Notes under the pieces: model-generated
What the model saw: the letters and a program-made list of their open reading frames with translations, nothing else
Told to the model about the DNA's origin: nothing
Databases searched by the model: none
Shown: positions 51,866-60,635 of the stretch, one piece after another
Layout of the letters: every line of letters starts with the position of its first letter
How positions within the stretch are numbered: the stretch's first letter is position 1
NCBI RefSeq assembly: GCF_002797855.1
Contig: NZ_PGFB01000004.1
Coordinates: forward strand, 310,001-374,000
From: Compostimonas suwonensis
GTDB taxonomy: Bacteria; Actinomycetota; Actinomycetes; Actinomycetales; Microbacteriaceae
Direction of reading: 5' to 3'
Length of the DNA: 64,000 nucleotides
Translations under genes and position numbers: made by a program

Positions 51866-51901
51866 GTAACAAAGCACGAGCCATCCTCAGGACCCGACAG
51901 A

Positions 51902-53116
51902 ATGGATCCCGTGGATTGGCAGACACCCGAAGACTCCGTTCCCTCGAGTTTCATCACCGAGGCGCAGGTCGGAACGCTGCACGGAAAACCGCCCGCCACC
52001 GGCGCCTGGCGTGAAGGCGACCCGGCCGGCCGTCGCCAGTTCGCGAACCTCGGCCCCGTCGACTTCGAACGGGGCGGTCACCTGCCTCACGTGCGCATCG
52101 CCTACGAGACCTGGGGCGAGCTCTCCCCCGAACGCGACAACGCCGTTCTCGTGCTGCATGCGCTCACCGGCGACAGCCATCTGCTCGGCGACGCGATCCC
52201 CGGCCACGCGACCGCCGGCTGGTGGAGCGACATCGTCGGCCCGGGGCTCGCGATCGACACCGACCGCTGGTTCGTCGTGGCCCCGAACATGCTCGGCGGA
52301 TGCCAGGGCAGCACAGGCCCGGCATCCTTCGCCCCCGACGGCTACGAGTGGGGGCCGCGCTTCCCGTACACGACCATCCGCGACCAGGTCGGCGCCCAGG
52401 CGGCGCTCAGCGACCAGCTCGGCATCGAGCGCTGGGCGGCCGTCGTCGGCGGTTCGATGGGCGGAATGCAGGCGATCGAGTGGGGCGTGAGTCATCCCGA
52501 GCGGATGACGCGTCTCGCCGTCATCGCCGCGCCGCCGTTCACCACCGCCGACCAGATCGGGCTCAACTCGGTGCAGCTGGAGGCCGTGCGCAGCGACCCG
52601 GCCTTCCGCGGCGGACACTTCTACGAGGCCGCCGATGGCGACGGGCCGTATCACGGACTGGCGCTCGCCCGCAGGATCGCCCTGCTCACCTACCGCAGCC
52701 CGAGCGAGCTCAACGAGCGGTTCCAGCGCAGCTGGCAGAGCGAGATCAGCCCGCTCGGCGGCGACGGCCGTTTCGCCGTCGAGTCGTACCTCGACTTCCA
52801 CGGCAACAAGTTCACCCGCCGTTTCGACGCCAACAGCTATCTCACGCTCGTCGAGGCGATGAACTCGCACGACGTCGGCCGCGGGCGGGGCGGCGCGGCG
52901 GCGGCCCTCGCGAGGGTCACGGCGCGCACGCTCGTCGTCGGCATCAACAGCGACCGGCTGTTCCCGCTCGAGGGTCAGGAGTTCATCGCGGCCCACGTGC
53001 CGACGACCATCCACGGCTCCTCGCCCGTTGTGCTCGACTCGCCCTACGGCCACGACGGCTTCCTCATCGAGCACGAGGCGGTCAGCGCCCAGCTGCGGCG
53101 ACTTCTCGACGACTGA
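51902..53116 (+). CDS. metX: Homoserine O-acetyltransferase
   Basis: A 404-residue alpha/beta-hydrolase-fold acetyltransferase that makes O-acetylhomoserine from homoserine and acetyl-CoA. The nucleophile is in GGSMGGMQAIEWG, the acid in INSDRLFPLEGQE, and the His in SPYGHDGFLIEHE. The HALTGDSH segment is typical of MetX. Its product is the MetY substrate. The ATG at 51902 has AGGAC 9 nt upstream. The GTG at 51911 is an alternative giving the common N-terminus DWQTPED. Confidence 0.95.
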   Translation: MDPVDWQTPEDSVPSSFITEAQVGTLHGKPPATGAWREGDPAGRRQFANLGPVDFERGGHLPHVRIAYETWGELSPERDNAVLVLHALTGDSHLLGDAIPGHATAGWWSDIVGPGLAIDTDRWFVVAPNMLGGCQGSTGPASFAPDGYEWGPRFPYTTIRDQVGAQAALSDQLGIERWAAVVGGSMGGMQAIEWGVSHPERMTRLAVIAAPPFTTADQIGLNSVQLEAVRSDPAFRGGHFYEAADGDGPYHGLALARRIALLTYRSPSELNERFQRSWQSEISPLGGDGRFAVESYLDFHGNKFTRRFDANSYLTLVEAMNSHDVGRGRGGAAAALARVTARTLVVGINSDRLFPLEGQEFIAAHVPTTIHGSSPVVLDSPYGHDGFLIEHEAVSAQLRRLLDD

Positions 53117-53201
53117 GCGGCATGTTCTTGAGTTTCCCTCGGTTCCATCCGGGGGAACGCGAGCAGCCGCCGACTTTTCCCGCTGGGAACCGCTATCGTG
53201 C

Positions 53202-53219
53202 TCACTGGACGTACAGTGA
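53202..53219 (+). promoter_or_regulatory. Inverted repeat TCACTG/CAGTGA before the histidine kinase
   Basis: TCACTG (53202-53207) and CAGTGA (53214-53219) are perfect inverted repeats with a 6-nt spacer. TACAGT (53212-53217) overlaps the right half and could be a -10. It lies 29 nt before the kinase ATG. Confidence 0.45.
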
Positions 53220-53247
53220 ACGACGAGGGAGCTCTGGCGGCGGCGTC

Positions 53248-54414
53248 ATGGAACGAATCCTGAGGGAGCGTGATCGTCTGCTCGGCCGCGCCTCGCGGCT
53301 CATCGGGCTCGTGGCGACGCTGATCGCCCTCGCCTGCCTGAGCGTCCCGGGCGCGATCGCACCCGGCAGCTACCTGTGGTGCATTCCCGCTCTCGGCGCG
53401 GTCGCCCTCACCCAGTGGTGGGCAGGATCCCGCAACAACAATCTGACGTGGATCGTCGTGATGATCCTCACCGGCTTCACGACCGTGCTGGCCCTCACCT
53501 ACGTCGACCCCGAGCCCATCAACGTGGCATCCGGCAACGCGATCGCTGTGCTCATGGGCGCGGGAACAGGCAGCGTCGCCATCCAGCTCACCCACAGCCG
53601 GCTGCGCATCCTCGTCGGAGCGCTCGGCTTCGCGGCCGCCGTCGGCTTGAGCATCGTCGTCGGGCTGTCATCGGGCCGCGAGGTCACGCTGACCATGGTC
53701 ACGGTGACCGGCTGGGTGGCAGCGGGCATCGTCGGCGGATGGCTGAGCTCGAGCGTGCCCCGGGTCATGAAGCGCATCGCGAACATCGGCCGCGCCCATC
53801 GGGCGGAGCGCGACGCGAGCGAGATGGAGGCGCAGCGCCGGCAGGACGCCCGGCTCCTGCACGACACGGTGCTCGCGACCCTCACGATGCTCGCGCACTC
53901 GGGGGTCGGCGTCTCCGAGTCCGCTCTGCGATACCAGGCCGCCAACGACGCGCAGCTGCTGCGGCAGCTGCGCCTGGGCGGCTCGCCGACGCCGCGGAGC
54001 TCGGGTGTCTACAACCTCGAGCCCGCCACCGAGTCGACCCTCGGCAACACTCTCGAATCCGTCAAGCACCGGTTCATGCGCATGGGGCTCGCGGTGAGCT
54101 GGCACGGCACGGGCCAGGTGCTCCTGTCGAGCGAGGTGCTCGACGCCTTCGTGCTCGCCCTCGGCGAATGCCTCGAGAACGTGCGACGCCACTCGGGCGT
54201 CACGGAGGCCGATGTCACCATCACCGACGACGAGACGACGGTGCGCGCGATGGTGACGGATGCCGGCGTGGGCTTCGATCTCGCAGCCGTCGATCCCGCG
54301 CGCCTCGGCTTCGCCGAATCCGTCGTCGCCCGGCTGCGCGATGTCGGCGGCAACGCCCGGCTCTTCTCCTCCCCCGGCTCGGGAACGACGGTCGTGCTGG
54401 AGGTGCCCAAGTGA
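53248..54414 (+). CDS. Membrane sensor histidine kinase (HisKA_3-like)
   Basis: A 388-residue two-component kinase. Five or so transmembrane segments occupy about residues 15-170. The DHp helix has RRQDARLLHDTVLATLTML with phospho-accepting His205. The ATPase domain shows an N-box (LGECLENVRRHSG) and G-boxes (TDAGVGFD, SSPGSGTTVVLEVP). The HDTVL motif marks the NarL/DesK-type kinases that pair with LuxR-type regulators. It overlaps the following membrane gene by 4 bp (GTGA). The cognate regulator is encoded at 55757. Signal unknown. Confidence 0.88.
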   Translation: MERILRERDRLLGRASRLIGLVATLIALACLSVPGAIAPGSYLWCIPALGAVALTQWWAGSRNNNLTWIVVMILTGFTTVLALTYVDPEPINVASGNAIAVLMGAGTGSVAIQLTHSRLRILVGALGFAAAVGLSIVVGLSSGREVTLTMVTVTGWVAAGIVGGWLSSSVPRVMKRIANIGRAHRAERDASEMEAQRRQDARLLHDTVLATLTMLAHSGVGVSESALRYQAANDAQLLRQLRLGGSPTPRSSGVYNLEPATESTLGNTLESVKHRFMRMGLAVSWHGTGQVLLSSEVLDAFVLALGECLENVRRHSGVTEADVTITDDETTVRAMVTDAGVGFDLAAVDPARLGFAESVVARLRDVGGNARLFSSPGSGTTVVLEVPK

Positions 54415-55715
54415 GCACCAGATCCAACCCGCGCGCGAACCCCCGCATGAGCTCGCGGGTGAGCCAGAGCGGCATCGAGGAGAACACGCTCGGCGTCGTC
54501 GTCGGCCGCGAGGAGCGCCGTCGGCGCAGACGGCGCCGCGACAACCGGGAGTTCCGGCGTCCGCGCCGCACGATCCAGGCGACGCGCGTGCAGGACGGCC
54601 TGGGCTCCGTGCACCTCGGCGTGGGCATCGGCATCGCCGCCGGGGCGATCATGCTGCTCAATCTCTCCCGTTTCCTCGGCTATTTCACGCTCTACCCCGA
54701 TCCGTCCCTCGCGGTCGCGGCCTGGGCCATCTTCGTCGGCACCGTCGTGGCGACGGCGATCATCGTGCGGGTCAACGGCTACCGGCTGCCGACCTGGATG
54801 TTCGCCGTGCTGCTGTCGGGCCTCGCGCTCAGCCTCGCCCTCGACCTCATGGCCGTGTGGGGAAGCGAGGATCTGGGCATCTACCCGACGGCGGGCGTCG
54901 CCGTCGGGGCTGCCCTGATGGCGATCGTGACCCTGAGGGAGACGCGGGAGATCCTCATCGCGACAGGCGCTCTGTGCGTGACCCTCGCCCTCTCGATGGT
55001 CACCGAGTCACGTGACGACCTGCTGAGCCTCGCCCCCGAGCTCGTGGTGCTCGCTCTCGCGATCGCGCCTCCGATCGCCGCGACGAGCGTTCTGCGGGCC
55101 TTCCGGCGTATGGTGCAGCTCGAGGTCGACCGGGTGCTCGTGCAGAGCACCGTGTCCACCCCGCATCTCGCCGTCGGCATGCTCGCCTCCGAGGAGCTCG
55201 CCCGCCTCGACCTCGCCGCCGAGCGCCTGCTCGACGACGTGGCCAACGGCAAGCATCCGTTCCCCCTGCCGCCGGCCGTCGCCTCGAACGCCGCGACTCT
55301 CGCCACCGAGCTGCGGCTGCACCTCATCGACGGGCGCCGCAAGAGCTGGCTCTTCCACGCCATCACGGAGTCCGAGTTCCTCGGGCCCGTCGTCACCCTC
55401 TCCGATCCCGACAGCCTGGCCGGGCTCATGGATCCCGAGCAGCGCGACGGCCTGCTCTCGGCGATCTGGCTGCTGCTCAGCGACGCCGCGGCCGCCAATC
55501 AGAAGATCCGTCTCACCCTCGGACCGCCTGTGCCCTCAATGGGGCGCCCCCGGATGTTTCCCGTAGTGATTTTGACGACAGGTGTGCCACGGCACAGAGT
55601 TGACCCTTCGACGTGGGAAGCTATCAAGAAGGTCGGGCGATACGTCGATTCCAATGCGCAATCGAGTGTCCGTATCGACATCCAATGCAGTGTCATCAGG
55701 ACGACGGACCATTAG
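54411..55715 (+). CDS. Membrane protein with kinase-like layout lacking catalytic motifs
   Basis: A 434-residue protein. An Arg-rich cytosolic N-terminal tail (about residues 35-50, [20 protein letters not shown]) precedes about five or six membrane segments (about 68-230) and a cytosolic part of about 200 residues. That part has a helical ELRLHLIDGRRKSWL block and a C-terminal alpha/beta region. The layout resembles the neighbouring kinase, but no HisKA His or ATPase N/G boxes are visible. I cannot name a family. Likely an accessory or pseudokinase of the same signalling set (inference from position). GTG start overlaps the kinase stop. Confidence 0.7.
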   Translation: MSTRSNPRANPRMSSRVSQSGIEENTLGVVVGREERRRRRRRRDNREFRRPRRTIQATRVQDGLGSVHLGVGIGIAAGAIMLLNLSRFLGYFTLYPDPSLAVAAWAIFVGTVVATAIIVRVNGYRLPTWMFAVLLSGLALSLALDLMAVWGSEDLGIYPTAGVAVGAALMAIVTLRETREILIATGALCVTLALSMVTESRDDLLSLAPELVVLALAIAPPIAATSVLRAFRRMVQLEVDRVLVQSTVSTPHLAVGMLASEELARLDLAAERLLDDVANGKHPFPLPPAVASNAATLATELRLHLIDGRRKSWLFHAITESEFLGPVVTLSDPDSLAGLMDPEQRDGLLSAIWLLLSDAAAANQKIRLTLGPPVPSMGRPRMFPVVILTTGVPRHRVDPSTWEAIKKVGRYVDSNAQSSVRIDIQCSVIRTTDH

Positions 55716-55756
55716 CCCTGCGCCGACACAGGGGAAGATCGGATTAAGGACGTTTC

Positions 55757-56410
55757 GTGGGTAACTCAGAGCAGATCCGCTTGGCTATTGTCGATGATCA
55801 CAGGATGCTCCTCGGCGCCCTGACCGAGTGGATCAGGGGTGCCGCGACCGACATCTCGATGGTCGCGGCCGTGCCCACCTGGCCCGAGCTGCTGACGCAC
55901 CCTTCTTTCCCCGTCGACGTGGTGCTGCTCGACCTCGACCTCAAAGACAACATCCCGGTCTCGCTCAAGCTCTCCACGCTCAAGACCACCGGGGTCAAGA
56001 CGGTTCTCATGAGCACCTACTCCGAACCCGCCGTCGTGCGCGAGGCGCTGGCCGCCGGAGCTCTCGGCTACCTGGTCAAGAGCGAGGATGCCGCGATGAT
56101 CGTCGAGGCGATCCGCGCCGCCGCGCAGGGCGAGTCCTACATCTCGAGCGAGCTCGATCTCGCGCTCAACGCCGTCGACATCGGCGGAGCCCCCAAGCTG
56201 AGCGCCCAGGAACGGCGCGTCATGGCCCTCTACGGGGCCGGCGAGCCGGTCAAGGCCGTCGCCTTCAAGCTCGGCATCTCGGAGGAGACGGCGAAGAGCT
56301 ACCTCAAGCGGATCCGTGAGAAATACCGCGTTGCCGGTTTCGACGTCGGAACCAAGGTCGCCCTTCGCAAGCGCGCGATCAAAGACGGCATCCTGCTCCA
56401 GGGCGACTAG
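55757..56410 (+). CDS. LuxR/NarL family response regulator
   Basis: A 217-residue response regulator. Receiver domain: acidic pair Asp13/Asp14, phospho-Asp59 (VVLLDLDL), Ser in place of the usual Thr (VLMSTYSEP), and Lys in GYLVKSED. C-terminal LuxR HTH about 150-212 (LSAQERRVMALYGAGEPVKA, SEETAKSYLKRIREKY). It should be phosphorylated by the kinase at 53248. GTG start with AAGGA 6 nt upstream. Confidence 0.93.
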   Translation: MGNSEQIRLAIVDDHRMLLGALTEWIRGAATDISMVAAVPTWPELLTHPSFPVDVVLLDLDLKDNIPVSLKLSTLKTTGVKTVLMSTYSEPAVVREALAAGALGYLVKSEDAAMIVEAIRAAAQGESYISSELDLALNAVDIGGAPKLSAQERRVMALYGAGEPVKAVAFKLGISEETAKSYLKRIREKYRVAGFDVGTKVALRKRAIKDGILLQGD

Positions 56411-56429
56411 ACCTCGGCCGGTGTTCGTC

Positions 56430-56464
56430 ACACCGTGGTGAGCGTCGCTACACCGTGGTGAGCG
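56430..56464. repeat. Duplicated MFS gene end (20-bp period)
   Basis: ACACCGTGGTGAGCG occurs at 56450-56464, inside the 3' end of the MFS gene, and again at 56430-56444 just beyond its stop. It is a small tandem duplication of the coding end with the stop codon between copies. Confidence 0.8.
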
Positions 56465-57713
56465 GCCCCGTCGCGTAGGTGACGCCGTCGCGGCGCATAC
56501 GCGCCTTGTCGATCGCGAAGGTCAGCACCGCGAGGCCCAGGCCGAGCAGGGTGAGGCCGAGGCCCACCCACACGGGCGAGAGGTAGCCGAGTCCGCCGGC
56601 GATCGCGAGGCCGCCGAGGTAGGCCCCCAGCGCGTTGCCCATGTTGAGGGCGGAGTGGTTGAGGGCGGCGCCGATCGATTGACTGTCGCGCGCGACATCC
56701 ATGAGCCTCGTCTGGATGGTGGGCGAGAGAGCAGCGGATGCCGCGCCCACGAGGAAGACGCCGGCGAGGAGCCCCACGACGAACTGGGCGACGAACGCGA
56801 GCCCCACGAGGGCGATGACGAGGATCGCGAAGAAGAGGTACATCGAGCGCCGGATGCTGCGGTCGGCGAGCCAGCCGCCGAAGAGGTTGCCCACCGTCAT
56901 ACCGAGCCCGATGACCACGAGCACCCAGGGCACGGCGGCGTGCCCGAGCCCGGTCACGTCGGTGACGATGGGGGCGACGTAGGTGTAGACGGCGAAGAGC
57001 CCGCCGAAGCCGATCGCGCCGATGCCCAGCGCGAGCCACACCTGCACATGGGTGAAGGCCTTGAGCTCGCGAGCCATGGTCGCCGCCCTGTCCCCCGCCT
57101 GCCACGGCACCGCCAGCCAGACGGCCGCGAAGGTGAGCGCGAAGATCCCGGCGACGATCAGGTACGCCGACCTCCAGCCGGACACCTGGCCGACCCAGGT
57201 GATGAGCGGAACGCCGATCACGTTCGCGATCGTGAGCCCCGAGAGCACGAGCGCGACGCCCTGGCCCCGTTTGCCCGGGCCCATGAGGGATGCCGCGACG
57301 AGCGACGCGATGCCGAAGTACGCGCCGTGCGGCAGCGCCGAGACGAAGCGGGCCCCGAGCACGAGCGGGAACGTCGGCAGGAGCGCCGAGGCGATCGTGC
57401 CGAGCGTGAACACCACGAGCAGCACGAGCAGAAGCTGTTTGCGCGGCCAGCGGGCCGCAGCCGCCGCGATCGTCGGAGCGCCCACGACGACCCCGAGCGC
57501 ATATGCGGAGATGAGCCAGCCGGCCTGCGCGTTCGCGGCCTCCGGTGACGCCGCGTACACGCCGGGAAGCAGGTCGCTCGCGAGGTTCGGCAGCAGCCCC
57601 ATGGCCACGAACTCGGTCGAGCCGATGCCGAAACCGCCCAGGGCGAGCGCCAGGAGGGCAAGACGAACACGGGCCGACGACAACGGCGTCGGCCCGTCGG
57701 AGGTGGGCTGCAT
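56448..57713 (-). CDS. MFS transporter, DHA1/AraJ-type
   Basis: A 421-residue MFS protein with 12 predicted membrane segments. The N-terminal block FGIGSTEFVAMGLLPNLASD is characteristic of the AraJ/YdhP/PbuE-like DHA1 transporters (drug, arabinose or nucleoside efflux). Motif C-like LSGLTIANVIGVPLITWVGQ. Substrate unknown. A leaderless start is likely: TAAGGT lies 6 nt before the ATG at 57713, with TTCGAC 18 nt before that. A palindrome overlaps the -35. Confidence 0.9.
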   Translation of the reverse strand: MQPTSDGPTPLSSARVRLALLALALGGFGIGSTEFVAMGLLPNLASDLLPGVYAASPEAANAQAGWLISAYALGVVVGAPTIAAAAARWPRKQLLLVLLVVFTLGTIASALLPTFPLVLGARFVSALPHGAYFGIASLVAASLMGPGKRGQGVALVLSGLTIANVIGVPLITWVGQVSGWRSAYLIVAGIFALTFAAVWLAVPWQAGDRAATMARELKAFTHVQVWLALGIGAIGFGGLFAVYTYVAPIVTDVTGLGHAAVPWVLVVIGLGMTVGNLFGGWLADRSIRRSMYLFFAILVIALVGLAFVAQFVVGLLAGVFLVGAASAALSPTIQTRLMDVARDSQSIGAALNHSALNMGNALGAYLGGLAIAGGLGYLSPVWVGLGLTLLGLGLAVLTFAIDKARMRRDGVTYATGPLTTV

Positions 57714-57744
57714 ACTCTCACCTTACGACGCGGCGCCGCCCGAG

Positions 57745-57758
57745 TCGAATCGATTCGA
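57745..57758. promoter_or_regulatory. Palindrome TCGAATCGATTCGA over the MFS -35 region
   Basis: A 14-bp perfect palindrome 32 nt upstream of the MFS start codon. It overlaps the putative -35 TTCGAC on the minus strand and is a candidate operator. The gap (57714-57810) is locally AT-richer than its surroundings. Confidence 0.5.
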
Positions 57759-57810
57759 TTTGGGTACGCGCGCGTTTATACGTTGTGCGTTCCGAGTTGA
57801 AGGCCGCAGA

Positions 57811-58119
57811 TCACTCGGCGTCGAGGATCGCCTGTTCGAGTCGCTCGACCTTGCCCGTGAGCTCGCCGGTGTGCCCCGGGCGGATGTCGGCCTTGAGCAC
57901 AAGCGAGACGCGCGAGCCGAAGGCGCCCACGGCATCCGTGGCACGCTTGATCACGTCGAAGACCTCGTCCCACTCGCCCTCGATGGTCGTGAACATCGAG
58001 TCGGTGTGATTCGGGAGGCCCGACTCCCGCACGATGCGCACGGCCGCCGCGACGGCGTCGTGCACCGAGTCGCCGTCGCGGCCGGAACCGCTCGGGGCGA
58101 CCGAAAATGCGACCAGCAT
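57811..58119 (-). CDS. MTH1187/YqgV-type thiamine-binding domain protein (UPF0045)
   Basis: A 102-residue ferredoxin-like fold protein of the MTH1187/YkoF-type family, whose members bind thiamine or related HMP compounds. Typical blocks are MLVAFSVAPSG, SVHDAVAAAVRIVRESGL, MFTTIEGEWDEVFDVI, and RVSLVLKADIR. AGAGGAG precedes the ATG. Role here unproven. Confidence 0.8.
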   Translation of the reverse strand: MLVAFSVAPSGSGRDGDSVHDAVAAAVRIVRESGLPNHTDSMFTTIEGEWDEVFDVIKRATDAVGAFGSRVSLVLKADIRPGHTGELTGKVERLEQAILDAE

Positions 58120-58200
58120 GATGCGCTCCTCTGTTCTGGTGGTCTGTTGTTCTGGTGGTGTGTGCTCTCTCGAGCTCTGTGTTCTCGAGCTCTGCTTCGA

Positions 58201-59628
58201 CTATCTCTCGTCGACGAGCGTCGCGCCAGGGCCCTGCTCGGGTTCCGTCGCGACGAGGCTCTCGTTTCGTGCGGCCGGCACGGACTCCGGTCCGACATCG
58301 AGTGGATGCGGGGCATCCTCGCGATCATCAGCATCGTCGGCACCGACAGCACCGACAGCATCCGCGCCATCCGCGCTCACGACCGGCTCGGGCGCCCGGC
58401 TCGTCGCGATCGACCAGACCGCCCAGCCGAGCAGCACGAACTCGAGCACGTTGCGCACGCCGAGCACGGCGACCATGACCGGGTTCACGGCGAGGATCAG
58501 ATAGTAGAGGTAGGGGTAGACGAGCTGCGTGAGCGCGGCGAGAACGGCCGCGAGGATCGCCGGCGTACGGTAGGCGCGACCGTGGTAGACGATGCCGATG
58601 ATGATCGGAGCCGCCAGCCACGCGATGAACTGCGGCGAGCCCACCTTGTTGAAGGCGATGAACGCCAGCACGAGGGCGAGGGAGAGCGATGGGAACAGCC
58701 GTGTGAAGACGACGCCGCGGCGCACGGCGAGCACGGCGAGCACGAGCACGGCTGCCACGGCCAGCGCGAGCAGCGGGGTCATGATCGCGCCGACCACGTC
58801 GACCCCGGCGCCCGCGACCTGGAAGGTCAGGATGTCTCGGTCGTAGTAGACGAAACTGCCGGGCACGTGGAAGACGGCCTGCCACATCCACGGGGTGCTC
58901 ACCGGGGCTTCGATCTGCAGGCCTCGCCCGGTCTGCTCGGTGATGAAGCTGAAGACGTTCATGCCGCTGCCGAGCACGAGGCAGATGAGCACGATCACGG
59001 CGCTCGTGCCGGCCGCGGCAGCGAGCAGACGCCAGCGTCCTTTGCCCGCCATGATGAGCGCGGCCACGAGTGCCGCCGGCCACACTTTCACCCAGGTGGC
59101 GATGGTGAGGACCGCCGTGCCCCAGAGCGGCCTCGTCGACAGCCACAGCAGTCCGACGATCGAGAGCGCGACGGTGACGGCGTCGATGCGGGTCATGGCG
59201 ATGGGTCCGAGCAGCAGCAGGAAGCCGAGCCACCACCACGCGGCGACCGTCACCCTCGGGCGCCGGGTGGCCGTCGAGCCGATGAGCATCGCGAAGGCCC
59301 CGGCGTTGAGCAGGATGACGAGGCCCAGCCAGGTGTACTGGTATGCGTCCGAGCCGAAGGCGAGCGACGCGTACATAAAAGGGAACGCGAGGATCGGGTA
59401 CACCCACGGGCTGTCGATCCCGACGAGCTGGGCACCGGCCGCCGCGTGCTCCGACCAGGTCTTGTAGACGAGCACGACGTCGCCGAGCGGCCAGCCCTGC
59501 CCATAGAGGCTCAGCCCCAGCAGGATCACGTGCACGAAGGCGAAACCCAGCCAGAGCAGCGTGCTGCCGCCGAAGAGCGAGACCATCGTCGACCGCTGCA
59601 GACCAGCCGAAGCGGGAGAGGTCACCAT
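58201..59628 (-). CDS. GT-C (GT87-like) polyprenol-sugar glycosyltransferase
   Basis: A 475-residue integral membrane protein with about 11 to 12 segments and periplasmic loops, matching the GT87/DUF2029 mannosyltransferase-like layout of Actinobacteria (VYPILAFPFMYASLAFG, FNKVGSPQFIAWLAAPI). Such enzymes add sugars from polyprenyl-phosphate donors to envelope glycans. Acceptor unknown. The C-terminal tail is Ala/Asp/Gly-rich with a short repeat (SADGADAVGAVGADDADD). TACAGT lies 7 nt before the ATG at 59628, again leaderless. Confidence 0.75.
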   Translation of the reverse strand: MVTSPASAGLQRSTMVSLFGGSTLLWLGFAFVHVILLGLSLYGQGWPLGDVVLVYKTWSEHAAAGAQLVGIDSPWVYPILAFPFMYASLAFGSDAYQYTWLGLVILLNAGAFAMLIGSTATRRPRVTVAAWWWLGFLLLLGPIAMTRIDAVTVALSIVGLLWLSTRPLWGTAVLTIATWVKVWPAALVAALIMAGKGRWRLLAAAAGTSAVIVLICLVLGSGMNVFSFITEQTGRGLQIEAPVSTPWMWQAVFHVPGSFVYYDRDILTFQVAGAGVDVVGAIMTPLLALAVAAVLVLAVLAVRRGVVFTRLFPSLSLALVLAFIAFNKVGSPQFIAWLAAPIIIGIVYHGRAYRTPAILAAVLAALTQLVYPYLYYLILAVNPVMVAVLGVRNVLEFVLLGWAVWSIATSRAPEPVVSADGADAVGAVGADDADDREDAPHPLDVGPESVPAARNESLVATEPEQGPGATLVDER

Positions 59629-59816
59629 GAGAGCAACTGTACCGGGTGTTGTCGCAGGCCCCCGCGTCGAGCGGATGCCGCCACCGCACGCCCATCGGAA
59701 ACCCACCGTGCGCACAACGACGCCACCCTGCCGGTGTCGAGCGTTCTCCCAGGCGAACGCTCCATGCTCGAAGGGACGAACTCACTCCGCACGAGAACAC
59801 CGGAAGGCTTTCCCGC

Positions 59817-60530
59817 ATGAAGAGGTCCGCCAAGATCGGTATCGGGGTCGGCATCGCCGTCGTGGTCGTCGTGGGGGCGGCCGCGATCGCGGGGCCGATC
59901 GTGTACCGGGACTTCATCTCGGGGACGCCGGATGCCGTGCCCACCGTCGCGGCGACGACTCCGGCTCAAGGCGGCGCTCTCGATCCGGCCAGCCCGGCCG
60001 GCCCCGTCGATCTGAGCGGTGAGTGGACGGTGGGCGACGGCTCGTTCGCGGGTTACCGGGTCAAGGAGGTGCTCAACGGAACGGATGTGACCGTCACCGG
60101 CCGCACCGAGCAGGTGAGTGGAACCCTGACCGTGGAGGGGACGACCCTCACCGCAGCGACGATCTCGGTCGACGTCGGCAGCATCGCGACCGAGGAGCCG
60201 TCACGTGACGCCTACTTCCGCGACAGCGCGCTCCAGGTCGACGAGTTCCCCACGGCGACCTTCGACCTCACCTCCCCCGTGACCGCGAGCTCGACGCCGA
60301 CGAGCGGCGAGATCCAGACCGTGAGCGCGAGCGGTGACCTCACCATCCACGGTGTCACCCGGCCGGTCACGGTCGAGCTCCAAGCCGTGCTCTCGGGCAC
60401 CGGCGGGCAGGTGAGCGGCTCGATCCCCATCACCTTCTCCGATTTCGGCGTCGAAGCCCCCAGCCTCGGTTTCGTCACCGTCGAGGACACCGGCTCCGTC
60501 GAGTTCCTGCTCGACATCGTTCCGGCCTAG
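59817..60530 (+). CDS. YceI-domain protein, membrane-anchored
   Basis: A 237-residue protein. One N-terminal transmembrane segment (about 7-30), a Pro/Ala/Thr linker, and a YceI lipocalin-like beta-barrel (about 62-237) with typical DLSGEWTVGDGSFAGYRVKE and LTIHGVTRPVTVELQAVLSG segments. YceI proteins bind isoprenoid or other lipids outside the membrane. GGAAGG precedes the ATG by 9 nt. It is divergent from the GT gene. Confidence 0.92.
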   Translation: MKRSAKIGIGVGIAVVVVVGAAAIAGPIVYRDFISGTPDAVPTVAATTPAQGGALDPASPAGPVDLSGEWTVGDGSFAGYRVKEVLNGTDVTVTGRTEQVSGTLTVEGTTLTAATISVDVGSIATEEPSRDAYFRDSALQVDEFPTATFDLTSPVTASSTPTSGEIQTVSASGDLTIHGVTRPVTVELQAVLSGTGGQVSGSIPITFSDFGVEAPSLGFVTVEDTGSVEFLLDIVPA

Positions 60531-60635
60531 TCGCCCCACGGATCCACGGCGGCCGACGACCCCGGCCAGCACCACTCGATCTGTGGACAACCCGACCACA
60601 CGACACCCTGTGCAGCCGAGAGGTGGCGAAACGGC

